Shown: positions 44,289 through 54,355, counted from the stretch's first letter. The stretch: DNA of 64,000 nt from Collinsella aerofaciens (GCF_015546965.1 NZ_JADMUF010000005.1:90570-154569), one strand, 5' to 3'. Program-made: numbers and translations. The notes: generated by a model not told the origin, from the sequence alone.

Positions 44289-45227
44289 CTAGTCGCGCAG
44301 CTCGCGGCCGGTGATCTCGAGGAACACGTCGTTGAGGGTCGGCGGTTCGGAATAAATGCGGCCGAGCGCCACGTCGGCGGCGCGCAGCGTGTCGAGGATG
44401 TCGACCAAATTGTGCGGGCTCGCTTCGCAGGTGCAGACGAGCTCGCCGCCGGACAGCTCAACCGAAAGCACGTGCTCGAGGGCGCGCAGCCGCTCGACCG
44501 TGGCGGTCTCGACGGCGCCGACCTCGACAGTCACGCGCTCGCCCATCTGAATCATGCGCTTGAGTTCGTCGTTGGTGCCCTGCGCCAGCACGCGCCCGCC
44601 GTCCATGATCATGATGCGGCTGCAGATCTGCTCGACTTCCTCCATATAATGGCTGGTATACACCACCGTGGCGCCCTCGTCGCGCAGGCGGCAGATGCCC
44701 TCCAGGATGGCGTTGCGACTCTGCGGGTCGACCGCCACCGTGGGCTCGTCAAAGAAGATGAGCTCGGGCTTGTGCGCGATGCCGCAGGCGATGTTGAGGC
44801 GACGCGCCAGGCCGCCCGAGAGCTTGCCGGGGCGGAACTTCGTAAAGTCGCCCAAGCCGACAAAGTCGATCGCCTCGTCCACCAGCGCGCGGCGGCGCTT
44901 GCGGTCGTTGACGTAGAGACTGCAGAAATAGTCGATGTTCTCGCGCACGGTGAGCTCGTCGAATACCGCCACCTGCTGCGGCACCACACCGATGCGGCGC
45001 TTGAGGTCGTAGCGGGCGGGCGTCATGGGCTCGCCAAACAGCTCGATGGTGCCCTTGTCGTAGGCGAGCAGCTGCAGGATGCAGTTGATGGACGTGGTCT
45101 TGCCCGAGCCGTTGGGGCCCAGCAGGCCAAAGATCTCGCCGGGGGCGATGCTGAGGTTAAAGTGGTCGAGCGCGATAAGGTCGTCGTAGCGCTTGACGAG
45201 GTTTTCGACGCGGACGATATCTGTCAT
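44289..45227 (-). CDS. ABC-2 exporter ATP-binding protein
   Basis: 312 residues. Walker A GPNGSGKT (37-44), a Q-loop in VVPQQVAVF, signature LSGGLARRLNIACG, Walker B LIFFDEPTVAVDP, switch His in VYTSHYMEE. The extra C-terminal domain (220-312) is typical of drug-exporter ATPases of the DrrA/NodI type. First gene of the operon; divergent from a two-component system, with about 200 bp between them. I start at ATG 45227 after AAGGG. Confidence 0.92.
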   Translation of the reverse strand: MTDIVRVENLVKRYDDLIALDHFNLSIAPGEIFGLLGPNGSGKTTSINCILQLLAYDKGTIELFGEPMTPARYDLKRRIGVVPQQVAVFDELTVRENIDYFCSLYVNDRKRRRALVDEAIDFVGLGDFTKFRPGKLSGGLARRLNIACGIAHKPELIFFDEPTVAVDPQSRNAILEGICRLRDEGATVVYTSHYMEEVEQICSRIMIMDGGRVLAQGTNDELKRMIQMGERVTVEVGAVETATVERLRALEHVLSVELSGGELVCTCEASPHNLVDILDTLRAADVALGRIYSEPPTLNDVFLEITGRELRD

Positions 45228-45413
45228 GAGGCGGCCCTTCTGTTGATTGCGGCCCGGTACGATTGCATCATCGCAGGAGCCGCCGGCGCGCACCAGTGAG
45301 CTTTGTCACGAGTGTAGGGCTTGGTCGCGCGGCCCGCCGGTGCCCCCGCTTTGCCGCGTGGGAGGAATGTCACGGTTGCTCCGGGTGGCCCCTCCACCAC
45401 GCGCGGCTTCGCG

Positions 45414-45426
45414 TACAATACCCGTA
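45414..45426 (+). promoter_or_regulatory. -10 element placing the start site at the kinase ATG (leaderless)
   Basis: TACAAT (45414-45419) ends six bases before ATG 45426. Transcription would begin at or one base from the start codon, and there is no ribosome-binding site in the six bases between. Leaderless mRNAs are common in Actinobacteria. Confidence 0.5.
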
Positions 45427-46571
45427 TGAACAGGCTTTTCGACAAATCGATCGTGCTGGCGTGCTGTATTGCGGCCGCCATGGGTCTTGCCGTGGACGCT
45501 CGTCTGGTTGTGGCGTTTTGCCTTGGCATTATTGCCACCTCGCTGGCCGAGGTCACACAGGGGAAACGCACCCGGCGCGCGAGCGAGGCCGCGAGCTGCG
45601 CTTACATCATCGCGGCCGTCGTCGTGCCGCCGTTTGTGCCGTTTGCGCCTCTCGCCCTCTATGACATCGCGCGACGCGTGCGCCGTGAACGCATCTGGCC
45701 CGCGCTGGCGATTGGCGCCGTGTTTGTCTGCGCGCTTGTCGCGGACCTTCGCGGCGGCGCGCTCACCACCCGAACGCTCCTGCTGACCGCCATCCTTTCG
45801 GTTGCCGCCACCTTGCTATCGCTACGTACCGCCCAACTGGAGCGCGAGCAACAGCGCATGCGCCGTACCCGCGACGAGCTGCAAGAACGAGCCCTCGCGC
45901 TCGAAGCGCGCAACCGCGACCTCGCCGACCGCCAGGACTACGAAGTCGAGCTCGCGACGCTCGCCGAACGCGCCCGCATCGCGCGCGAGATCCACGATAA
46001 CGTCGGGCACCAGCTCACGCGCGCTTCACTGCAGGCCGAAGCCCTACGCGTGGTCCACGCCGACGAGCCCAGGGTTGCCGCCGATTTCGCCGACGTCAAA
46101 CGCACGGTTGACGAGGCGCTCCAGCTTGTGCGCACCAGCGTCCACGCGCTCAACGACAACGCCGTCGACCTTTCCGTGCAGCTCGAACGCATTGTTGAAG
46201 GCGCGCGCTCGGACGGCGGCCCGCAGATTGAGCTTGAAGTTTTGGCCGAGCATGCACCCGCCAACGTAGCCAACTGCTTTGCGGCGATTCTACGCGAGGC
46301 GCTCTCCAACACCATACGCCACGCCCGTGCTCAGAACGTTACCGTGCGATGCATGGAGCATCCGTCGTTTTACCAGCTCATCGTTACCGACGACGGCGCC
46401 GGCGCGACCCCGGTGAACAGCCGCAACGCCGCAGAAGGCATGGGACTCGGCTCCATGCGCGAGCGCGTCGAGGCGCTTGGCGGAACCTTCACCGCCGGCC
46501 CACGCGCCGGTGCCCCCGGCTGGCGCGTGTTTGCCACCGTCCCAAAACAGCAAGGAGATGAGGCCCGATGA
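45426..46571 (+). CDS. sensor histidine kinase (DesK/NarX class)
   Basis: 381 residues. Four or five membrane helices (about 5-135), a coiled coil (136-170), a HisKA_3 dimerisation domain with phosphoacceptor H190 in REIHDNVGHQLT, and a HATPase domain with REALSNTIRHA, DDGAGA and GMGLGSMRERVEALGG. No outer sensor domain of size is present, so it may sense the membrane or the nearby transporter, as DesK and BceS types do. It overlaps the regulator gene by ATGA. The divergent ABC-2 exporter is the natural target. Confidence 0.92.
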   Translation: MNRLFDKSIVLACCIAAAMGLAVDARLVVAFCLGIIATSLAEVTQGKRTRRASEAASCAYIIAAVVVPPFVPFAPLALYDIARRVRRERIWPALAIGAVFVCALVADLRGGALTTRTLLLTAILSVAATLLSLRTAQLEREQQRMRRTRDELQERALALEARNRDLADRQDYEVELATLAERARIAREIHDNVGHQLTRASLQAEALRVVHADEPRVAADFADVKRTVDEALQLVRTSVHALNDNAVDLSVQLERIVEGARSDGGPQIELEVLAEHAPANVANCFAAILREALSNTIRHARAQNVTVRCMEHPSFYQLIVTDDGAGATPVNSRNAAEGMGLGSMRERVEALGGTFTAGPRAGAPGWRVFATVPKQQGDEAR

Positions 46572-47197
46572 GGCTCATTGTTGTCGACGACGACCGCTTG
46601 GTGGTCGATTCGCTCAAGATTATCCTGGGTGCCCAGCCGCAGATCGAAGTCGTGGGCACCGGCGCCGACGGCAACGACGCGGTCGCGCTCCACACCGAAC
46701 ACGCACCCGATATCGCGCTGCTCGACATCCAGATGCCAGGGCGTGACGGCCTTTCGGCGGCACGCGAGATCCTCGAGCGCGACCCCGCAGCACGCGTGGT
46801 GTTCCTGACCACGTTTTCGGATGACGAGTACATTGTGTCGGCGCTCAAACTGGGTGCCCGTGGCTACTTAATCAAGACCGATGTCGCCGCCATCCCACCA
46901 GCGTTGGCGCAGGTCATGGATGGCAAACGTGTGCTTGAGGGCAAGGCAATCGAGGATATTGACTTTGACGAAATGGGTGACAAAGCAGGCACGCCCCACC
47001 GGCCCGCGGCCTTTGCCGGCCTGACCGACCGCGAGTTCGAGGTCGCCGAGCTCATCGCCCGCGGTCTCGACAACAAGGAGATTGCCGCCACCGCCTACAT
47101 GGGCGAAGGCACCGTGCGCAACCACATCAGCTCGATCCTGGCCAAAATGGGCCTGCGCAACCGCACCCAAATCGCCATCGCCTACCTGCGAGGGTAA
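46568..47197 (+). CDS. NarL family response regulator
   Basis: 209 residues. Receiver domain with D7/D8/D9, phosphoacceptor D53 in IALLDIQMPG, T76-type threonine in FLTTFSD and the lysine in YLIKTDVA. C-terminal LuxR helix-turn-helix: LTDREFEVAELIARGLDNKE, then IAATAYMGEGTVRNHISSIL. Translationally coupled to the kinase. Binding sites may lie in the intergenic region 45228-45413, but I see no clear repeated motif there. Confidence 0.93.
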   Translation: MRLIVVDDDRLVVDSLKIILGAQPQIEVVGTGADGNDAVALHTEHAPDIALLDIQMPGRDGLSAAREILERDPAARVVFLTTFSDDEYIVSALKLGARGYLIKTDVAAIPPALAQVMDGKRVLEGKAIEDIDFDEMGDKAGTPHRPAAFAGLTDREFEVAELIARGLDNKEIAATAYMGEGTVRNHISSILAKMGLRNRTQIAIAYLRG

Positions 47198-47257
47198 TCA
47201 ACCAACGGCCAACCACTTCGGCATGGCAAAATTGCTGCCACCGATTTAATGCCATTT

Positions 47258-47411
47258 CAAAACTATGCCGGATTACGGGGCTAAACTAAGGACCTCCATC
47301 CATGCCCGCATTTTTCGAAAAATGACAGCCCATCTACCTGCGGTTTTGTTTTCACGAATACCGACATGGTCGGGAGTTCGCGATCCGGCCCCGTAATCCG
47401 GCATAGTTTTG
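47258..47411. repeat. nested palindrome E1 (154 bp)
   Basis: Perfect 23-bp arms 47258-47280 and 47389-47411 (CAAAACTATGCCGG...). Inside is an imperfect hairpin with CTACCTGCGGTTTTGTTTT at 47335-47353, shared in the same orientation with E2, E3 and E4. Nothing codes in 47198-47802. Confidence 0.8.
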
Positions 47412-47459
47412 TTCGGGCAGCCCCGCACAAGCGCCCCGTAAGTCGCACGAAACCAAAAA

Positions 47460-47490
47460 TGATCCGTTTTCCTCCGTCCCCGGGGGATCA
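47460..47490. repeat. 31-bp GATCC unit, copy 1
   Basis: TGATCCGTTTTCCTCCGTCC, then CCGGGGGATCA; the ends TGATCC and GGATCA pair. Copies at 54311-54341 (identical) and 54550-54580 (three changes). Each lies between nested palindromes or next to one. Confidence 0.75.
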
Positions 47491-47504
47491 ATTGGCGGTG
47501 CCCG

Positions 47505-47662
47505 CCACGAAACCGGCCCATCTACTACGTTTGACTCGACACTTCCAACCATATCCTCGTTTTGAACAAAACCACAAGCGTTCTACCTGCGGTTTTGTTT
47601 CCGCGCTTTTCGTCATGGTCGGGGATAGGCAGTTAAACGTAGTAGATGGGCCGGTTTTGTGG
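47505..47662. repeat. nested palindrome E2 (158 bp)
   Basis: 28-bp arms with one mismatch (47505-47532 with 47635-47662) containing GGCCCATCTACTACGT. The inner hairpin pairs AACAAAACC with GGTTTTGTT across CTACCTGC. Same outer arm type as E3, on the other side of the adhesin gene. On the minus strand it lies downstream of the adhesin stop. Confidence 0.8.
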
Positions 47663-47802
47663 CGCGCCCTCCTCCTCCGCGCACAAAAGTGCCGCCACGG
47701 AGAAGGGAGACGCCTCCGTGGCGGCTGGGGGTGGGGTGGGGGCTATGTTTTGGCTCCCCGCCAGCGGCCCGGGGCCCTTGGCCCAGGGCGCTGTCAGTTT
47801 GC

Positions 47803-50800
47803 CTAGCGCTTACGGATGCCCCAGATCAGGGCACCGACGCCGGACATGGCGACGACAAACGCCATGAGGAGCGCGGCTGCCTGCTGGTCACCCGTGGTGG
47901 GCAGGAAACCCTTGACCGTCTTGACGATGTTCGTCACGGTCTTGGGCGTGCCGGGGTCGGGCGTCGGCACGGGCGTTTCGGGCTTCTTGTACGTGTTGTT
48001 GAACACGATGCCCTCGACGCTCTTGTCGCCCTTGGCATAGGCGACGCTCGCCTTGAGGTTGCCCTCGCCGTCGTCGACCACATTGACGGTCGCGGTAAAG
48101 ACGGACTTGTCGTAGGTCATACCGGCCTCGTCGCCCTTGACCTCGCTGATGGTGTAGGCGTACGTACCGGGCTCGTCGTACTCGAACTTGTCGAAGTTGA
48201 TCTTGCCGTCGGCATCGTTGGTAACCGTAGACTCGATGTCCTCGCCAACGAGCTTAAAGCTAAACTCGTCCTTCTTGAGCTCGCGTCCCTCGAGCACCTT
48301 GATGGCGCCGATGGAAACCTGCGTGGGCATGGCGTGGTACTTGTTGGTAAAGCCGGCCGACTCGGTGGTTCCCTCGAGCTTGTGCGTCGCGGTCAGCGTG
48401 CCGTCACCATTGTCGGAGACGGTGGTCACGACGGTGTAGGTCGCGCTGTCATAGGTGACGCCCTTGTACAGGCCGAGCGCGTTGGGGCAAGCCTCGCGCA
48501 GCGTGTACGTGTGCGTGCCAGGCGCCTCGTAGCGGATGGGGCTCAGCGCAACGGTGCCGTTGGCGTCGTTGGTGCCGCTAGCGACGACCTTGTCGTCCTC
48601 GAGCAGCTCAAACGTGAACTCGCCAGCTGCAAGGTCGCGTCCGGTCAGACGCTTGACGGTCTTGACCTGATCGGTCACGACAGAATCGGTAGGTGCCACG
48701 CCGTACGTGTTGGTGAACGTAAAGGCAGCACCGTCGTCGCCTTCACGCACGACGCTCAGATGTCCGGCACCGTCGTCAGTCACGGTGTAGGAAACCTTGC
48801 GCGTGGCGTTGGCGTCGTTGGTCACACCAGGGGCGCTACCGGACTCGGTCACCGTGTAGGTAAAGGTGTGCGAGCGCGGAGCGGTGGGGGCTGCGGGCTC
48901 GGACTCGTCGCCGGGCTCGCCAGCGTTGGCATCAGCGTCGGCGTCGGCCTCTGCCTCGTCAGCGTCGACGTCGTCAGCCTCGTCTGCCTCGGCCTTATCG
49001 GTCGCATCGTCCGTCACGCCCAGAGCGCGGTTGAGGTCCTCGAGCGTAAAGTGGATCTTGCCAAAGTCCACGTTACCGGCTGCGTCGTTGGTTACGGTCG
49101 TGCGCTCGGGCATCGGGGCACCTGCCTCGTCGGCGGTCACGGTAAAGGTGAACTTGCCCGTGATGTCAGCCGGGGTCAGGCCCACGGCTGCCTGGAGCTT
49201 CTTGGTGCCAGCGAGTGCGGCATCAACGGCATCGGTGCCGTAGACGTTCTTGAACTCGGGCTTGATGCCGTCGTAGACAGACTTCGCCGTCAGGGTACCG
49301 TCGCCGTTATCGACGACAATGACCTTAAAGCTGAAGCTCGGCGTTGCGGCCGTGATGCCCTTGGCCGCGAGCTGCGGCGTGAACTCAAAGGCGGTGTAAC
49401 CGATAGTCCATGCAAGCTTGGCATCCTTATCGGTGCGGATAGCGCGCTTAGCGTTCACCAAGTCGGCGAGCATCTCGGTGGTGTAATGCAGGAAGCCGAA
49501 GCTTACCTGGCCATTAACGTTGGTAGTGCACGTGCCCTCGATGGCTTCCTTCTCGCCTGCGTAGGCGATACCAAAGTAGAACTCACCGTCGGCCATCGGG
49601 CGACCGGTCAGGGTCTTGGTGGCAACGACCTTAGCGGCTCCACCACCAGTCGTGTTAGTCGTAGCGCTATAGCTGTTGACGAACGGGACCACGGCGCTCT
49701 CGACCGCAGCGGCACCGGTCTTGTACTCGGTCACCAGCGTGCCCTCGGAACCACCGGAAACGGTCGTCGTGGCGGTGAGCGTACCGGCGGTGTCGTCGGC
49801 GATGGCGATCGTCACGGTGCGGACGGCCTCGTCGTAGGTGTAACCGGGCTGATGGTCGTTCTTCTCGGCCACGGTGTACGTAAAGGTCTTGCCGGCGTCA
49901 GCCTGCGTAAACTTGACCTCATGGCCAGCCAGGATGTCGATCAGGCCGACCGTTCCCTCTGCCGTCGCGGGGGACTTGAATTCGTTGACCCCGGGCAGCA
50001 GGCCAAGTGCGTTGGCCGAAGCCTCGTCGGCGGGCGTCACGGTAAAGGTGAACTGGCCCTCGGTCATGGGACGTCCGCGGAGGGTCTTGCTGAGCTTGAG
50101 GCCGCCGGCCGCGGTGTAGTTGAGCTCAGAGCGATACGTATTGGTAAAACGTCCGTTTTCCTTCTTGGTGACGTTGGCGGTCAGGGTGCCATCGCCGTCC
50201 TCGGTCACGGTCACTTCGGCGGTCGCGACATGGGCGTCATACGTCATGCCGACCGTGCTGCCCGCGTTCTCGCGGATCTCGTACTTGTAGGTTCCGGCGG
50301 CAGTGTAGTGAATCTTGCCGAACTTGATGGCGGCGATGCCATCCTTCGCGTCGCGCCTGCTCACGGTTACGGTTGCAGGATTGGGCAGCGGGACGCCATC
50401 GGGGGCGGCGATAGTAAAGCTGAACTCGTCCCCATCCGTCCACTCGCGACCGTCGATGGCCTTGCTCAGGCCAAAGTCGAGGTCTGCATCGGTCGGGGTC
50501 ACGCTGTAGGCGTTCTCGAAGGTTGCAGCCGTGGCGTCCTTCGCGTCCTTCAAGACATGCTCCGCCTTGAGGGTACCATCGCCGTTGTCCGTGATGGTGG
50601 TCTCGATGGTGTACTTGGCGTCACTGTAGGTGACGCCCTTGCTGGTGGTTCCGCCGTTGACCTCGCGCAGCGTGTAGTTGTGCGTTCCAGCCTTGTCGTA
50701 CTTCACGGGGCTCATCGCAATCGTGCCGTCGGCGGCGTTCTTGCCGGTGGCAACGACCTTGACGTCCTTGCCCTCGCCCTCGACGAGCTCGAAGGAGAAC

Positions 50801-53800
50801 TCGCCCTCAGCCATGTCGCGGCCGGTCAGAACCTTGGTCGCGGTAATCTGGTCGGTGACGCTCGTCTCGACAGGCTTCACGCTATAGGTGTTGGTGAACG
50901 TGAAGGCCGCGTTGCCATCCGGCTTGCGGGACACGTCCAGCTTACCCTTGCCGTTATCGGTCACGGTGAAGGAAACCTCGCGCGACAGCTTGGCGTCGTT
51001 GGTCACGCCAGCGACCTCGCCGGACTCGGTCACCGTGTAGGTAAAGGTATGCTCGCGCTTCTCGGGCTTCTCACCCAGGGCCTTGTTAAGGTCGTCGAGC
51101 GTAAAGGTGATCTTGCCAAAGTCGACCTTGCCGTCGGCGTCGTTGTGCACGCTCGTGCTCGCAGGCATAGGCGCGCCCTCTTCGCCGGTCACGGTAAAGG
51201 TAAACTTGCCGGTGATGTCGGCCGGGGTCAGACCATCGGGAACCTGCAGACTCTTCTTGCCCGCAAGCGATGCCTCGGCAGCATTCGTGGTGTAGACGTT
51301 CTTGAACTCGATGCTCTTGACGTCCTTGGCGTCCTTGGCATCCTTCAGCTCGTGCGTAGCAACAAGCTGGCCCTTGCCGTTGTCGGCAATGGTCGTCACG
51401 ATGGTGTAGACCGTGTCGTCGTAGGCGATGCCGCCGGCGTTGCCCTTGACCTCACGCAGCGTATAGGTGTGCTGGCCGATCTCGGTGTACCTGATGGGGC
51501 TGAACGTCACCTTGCCGTCAGCAGCGTTCTTGACGGTCTCGACAGGCTTAACTTCCTTATCCACGATCTCGGCCAGCTCAAAGCTAAACTCGCCGGCCGC
51601 AAGGTCGCGCCCGGTCAGGGACTTGGCCACGGCGATCTCGTCGGTAACGCTGGACTCAACAGGCTTCGCAGTGTAAATGTTCTTGAACTCGGTCTCGCCT
51701 GCTTCGCTCCAGGCCACCTGCACGTCAGCGCTCAGCTCGCCCTTCTTGTTGGGCGTCACCGTCACGGTGATCTCCGCGACGTTCTTGCTGTAGGCAATGC
51801 CGTCAACCGTGGTCCCGGCGTTCTTTTCGCTGACCTTGTAGACATACGTGCCGGGCTCTTTGTATTCGATCGTGCCGAAGTCAATGGCCGCCTTGCCCTT
51901 GTCGTCCAGATCGTCCTTGGTCACAGACGCAGTCACGGGCGCCGTCGCGGACTCGGGCATCGGGGCGCCGTCCATGGGCGTCAGCCCAAACTCAAACGTG
52001 TCCTCAGCCTTCCAGTTGCGGCCCTCGAGCACCTTGGTCAGGCCAAAGCCGGCCTCGGTATCCTTGGTATCCACCGTTACCGGCGTCATGTCGTACTTAT
52101 AGCTAATCTTGCCGTTGTTGCCCAGGTAGGAGTTGACATGCGTCGCGGTCGCCTTGGCAGACGTGTTGTTCCACTTGGGGTTGAGCACGTCGGTCGCGGT
52201 GCGAGTCTTGTTGTTCTCCTTGATGGTGTGGAGCTCATCGATAAAGGCCAGGCGTGCGGTTCCCACAGTAAACACCAAGTTACCGTTCTCATCGGGAACA
52301 ATCGCGCCGTCGAACTTCGCGGCGTCGCCGCCGATAAATTCGATGACGTCGGTGGCGGGCTTGGCCTCGTCGTTCTCGCCCTGCTCCTCAAACTCGTCCT
52401 TGTAGTAATAGGTAACCTCGCCAGCCAGCGCGGGCCCCTTTGCAGGCTGCGTGCAAGCCTTATCCGTGTAAATGGGCGTCTGCTTCTGGAAATAGTAATA
52501 GCGGTTGGTGTCGGCAGGTTCAAAGGTCGCAACCGTATCGCCCAGCGCGCCGGCAGCCCACTTGTTCGCGTAGAAATTCACGGTCTTGGCGCCGTCAACG
52601 ACGGTCGTATTATGCTCGATGTAGTCCTTGAGCCCCGTGACCTTCTCGGGCGTAAACAGGTTGTCGAGCGCAACCTTCTTCACGCTCGAGGTGTACTTCA
52701 CGCGGATAGGCTGAGCGCTGTCGACCGAAAGCTTGCCGTCTTCGTTCTTAAAGTGGCTCTGCGGAATCAACGACGCAGGAATCTTGACCGTTACGATATC
52801 GCCGGTCTGAGGCTCGCCCTCTTTGGCATGTTGAACGGTGATGACCAGGTTCGCGGCATCACCCGTGAATGTGTAGGTGTCGACGTTGTCCTCGGTCTTT
52901 GTCGGCTTGCCAAACGTCGTGCCGTTGTATATAAAACCGTCGACCTGCATAAAGTCGCCCAGCTCATCGGTAAACGTAATGTAGCCGGACTTGGTCGCGT
53001 CGTAACCCTTTTCGATTTCGGTCGGGTGAGGCGCTTCCGACGTAATGGCCTGTGAGATGTCGTCGAAGACCTTCTTGAGCTCTTCTGCATTGGTCGCCGA
53101 CTTGTAGTAGTCGGAGTTTTCTGCGCGCGCACCGTGAGTATCCCATGCCGTGGCATTGGGGTAGTTACTCGATACGGCCTGCATGAACTTGTTCTCTTGG
53201 CTTGTCTTCGAATCTTGGACACTGGCATTGGGGTTCGCACCGTTAAAGATGCCAATGGTATAAACGGTGGCCTTGCCGTCCTTCATGTTTTTGGCAGCCG
53301 TCACGGCAGTGTTAGCGACGCCCGAATCAAACTCGCTGAAGCTTGTCGGCGTGCCGTCGGTAAAGAACACAACGACCTTCTTGGCGCCCTCGCGTCCAAA
53401 AGTTTTAATGTTTTTCTCGGCTTGTTTCATACCATAATCGGCACGCGTAGCGCCAGCAGGCTTGATGGAATCGATCGTTCCCTTAAGACCCTTTGCGCCG
53501 CCAACCGTGCACGCCGTCAACTCTTGCATTGTCTGCGAATAGTTGTAGCTATGGCCGCCGGAGCGGTACGTGTCGTTTCCGACCTTATCGGTCTCATCAC
53601 CCGCAAACTTAACAATGGCAACCTTATGCTGCCTATCGACACCCTCGATACCTTCGTTTTGTTTGGCGATGGTGTCGATAAAGCTGTTCGCAGCGTTCTT
53701 CAGTGCATCGATACGCTTGGTGGAATCTCCACCGCCCATAGGATCATTCATCGAGCCAGATGCATCCAGCACCATCACGATGTCAAGCGGCGTGGTAACC

Positions 53801-54129
53801 GTCACCTTTGAATTAGACGTCGAGGACATCGCCGAAAGCGTAGTCAAGAAATCCGACTCTTCGTTTTCTCCGGTTGCCATGACCGTCTTGTCGGTCCAGA
53901 TTCGACCGACGTTTTGGGTCGTTACTTTATTACCGCTGTGGCCGGCCGCCCAGATTTCCCAGCGTCCGGTGGTGTCGGGGTCGACAACCGTCGGCCCGCT
54001 CACTGTCGGCCCGTCCATTCCCGTACTGGACCTGGCGTTGGCCTCGGGCAGCATGGCGAATGCTGCGGCTGGCAACACCAGCACTACGGCCAGTATCACC
54101 GCCAAGAGACCCCTCGTGTACTTACCCAT
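47803..54129 (-). CDS. giant LPxTG surface protein: VWA domain and ten pilin-type repeats
   Basis: 2108 residues. Signal peptide (1-28), a VWA domain with MIDAS motif DASGS (122-126), a beta-rich linker region (about 340-690), then ten Spy0128/FctA-type repeats of about 100-150 residues. These have K-x-LxGR near the start and TYTLREV-type strands, and they form Lys-Asn isopeptide bonds in pilins. Repeats 3-4 and 8-9 are more alike than their neighbours, showing block duplication. A 45-residue Asp/Ala linker is inserted in repeat 8. The end has LPTTG (2076-2080), a membrane helix and RKR for sortase anchoring. Pilus tip or adhesin. No sortase gene is near, and no other pilin. Confidence 0.92.
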   Translation of the reverse strand: MGKYTRGLLAVILAVVLVLPAAAFAMLPEANARSSTGMDGPTVSGPTVVDPDTTGRWEIWAAGHSGNKVTTQNVGRIWTDKTVMATGENEESDFLTTLSAMSSTSNSKVTVTTPLDIVMVLDASGSMNDPMGGGDSTKRIDALKNAANSFIDTIAKQNEGIEGVDRQHKVAIVKFAGDETDKVGNDTYRSGGHSYNYSQTMQELTACTVGGAKGLKGTIDSIKPAGATRADYGMKQAEKNIKTFGREGAKKVVVFFTDGTPTSFSEFDSGVANTAVTAAKNMKDGKATVYTIGIFNGANPNASVQDSKTSQENKFMQAVSSNYPNATAWDTHGARAENSDYYKSATNAEELKKVFDDISQAITSEAPHPTEIEKGYDATKSGYITFTDELGDFMQVDGFIYNGTTFGKPTKTEDNVDTYTFTGDAANLVITVQHAKEGEPQTGDIVTVKIPASLIPQSHFKNEDGKLSVDSAQPIRVKYTSSVKKVALDNLFTPEKVTGLKDYIEHNTTVVDGAKTVNFYANKWAAGALGDTVATFEPADTNRYYYFQKQTPIYTDKACTQPAKGPALAGEVTYYYKDEFEEQGENDEAKPATDVIEFIGGDAAKFDGAIVPDENGNLVFTVGTARLAFIDELHTIKENNKTRTATDVLNPKWNNTSAKATATHVNSYLGNNGKISYKYDMTPVTVDTKDTEAGFGLTKVLEGRNWKAEDTFEFGLTPMDGAPMPESATAPVTASVTKDDLDDKGKAAIDFGTIEYKEPGTYVYKVSEKNAGTTVDGIAYSKNVAEITVTVTPNKKGELSADVQVAWSEAGETEFKNIYTAKPVESSVTDEIAVAKSLTGRDLAAGEFSFELAEIVDKEVKPVETVKNAADGKVTFSPIRYTEIGQHTYTLREVKGNAGGIAYDDTVYTIVTTIADNGKGQLVATHELKDAKDAKDVKSIEFKNVYTTNAAEASLAGKKSLQVPDGLTPADITGKFTFTVTGEEGAPMPASTSVHNDADGKVDFGKITFTLDDLNKALGEKPEKREHTFTYTVTESGEVAGVTNDAKLSREVSFTVTDNGKGKLDVSRKPDGNAAFTFTNTYSVKPVETSVTDQITATKVLTGRDMAEGEFSFELVEGEGKDVKVVATGKNAADGTIAMSPVKYDKAGTHNYTLREVNGGTTSKGVTYSDAKYTIETTITDNGDGTLKAEHVLKDAKDATAATFENAYSVTPTDADLDFGLSKAIDGREWTDGDEFSFTIAAPDGVPLPNPATVTVSRRDAKDGIAAIKFGKIHYTAAGTYKYEIRENAGSTVGMTYDAHVATAEVTVTEDGDGTLTANVTKKENGRFTNTYRSELNYTAAGGLKLSKTLRGRPMTEGQFTFTVTPADEASANALGLLPGVNEFKSPATAEGTVGLIDILAGHEVKFTQADAGKTFTYTVAEKNDHQPGYTYDEAVRTVTIAIADDTAGTLTATTTVSGGSEGTLVTEYKTGAAAVESAVVPFVNSYSATTNTTGGGAAKVVATKTLTGRPMADGEFYFGIAYAGEKEAIEGTCTTNVNGQVSFGFLHYTTEMLADLVNAKRAIRTDKDAKLAWTIGYTAFEFTPQLAAKGITAATPSFSFKVIVVDNGDGTLTAKSVYDGIKPEFKNVYGTDAVDAALAGTKKLQAAVGLTPADITGKFTFTVTADEAGAPMPERTTVTNDAAGNVDFGKIHFTLEDLNRALGVTDDATDKAEADEADDVDADEAEADADADANAGEPGDESEPAAPTAPRSHTFTYTVTESGSAPGVTNDANATRKVSYTVTDDGAGHLSVVREGDDGAAFTFTNTYGVAPTDSVVTDQVKTVKRLTGRDLAAGEFTFELLEDDKVVASGTNDANGTVALSPIRYEAPGTHTYTLREACPNALGLYKGVTYDSATYTVVTTVSDNGDGTLTATHKLEGTTESAGFTNKYHAMPTQVSIGAIKVLEGRELKKDEFSFKLVGEDIESTVTNDADGKINFDKFEYDEPGTYAYTISEVKGDEAGMTYDKSVFTATVNVVDDGEGNLKASVAYAKGDKSVEGIVFNNTYKKPETPVPTPDPGTPKTVTNIVKTVKGFLPTTGDQQAAALLMAFVVAMSGVGALIWGIRKR

Positions 54130-54310
54130 CGCGTCTCCCTTCTCGCAGGATTAGACCTTGCATCAGCCTAAAGTTACGGAATGAGACACAATTAGGGCAG
54201 GTGACACACGTTCCAGATTCGGTTTTGGGTGTGAGACAAATGTCTCACCAAAGTTGAGACACAGCGTTTTCGCAGGAAAACGGGTGCGACTCGGAGCCGA
54301 CGGGCCAAAA

Positions 54311-54341
54311 TGATCCGTTTTCCTCCGTCCCCGGGGGATCA
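54311..54341. repeat. 31-bp GATCC unit, copy 2
   Basis: Identical over 31 bases to 47460-47490. Lies 15 bp before nested palindrome E3, just as copy 1 lies before E2. Confidence 0.75.
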
Positions 54342-54355
54342 ATTGATGGCGCTCG

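Noticed and set aside
45228-45413. Binding-site repeats for the response regulator between the divergent ABC-2 and kinase genes
   Set aside because: No motif recurs clearly enough.
47659-53055. A 1798-codon open frame on the plus strand opposite the giant adhesin gene
   Set aside because: It is the mirror of a repetitive, codon-biased gene. Its translation is Leu/Val/Gly/His-rich without domains or a ribosome site, while the minus strand has a signal peptide, VWA domain and LPTTG.
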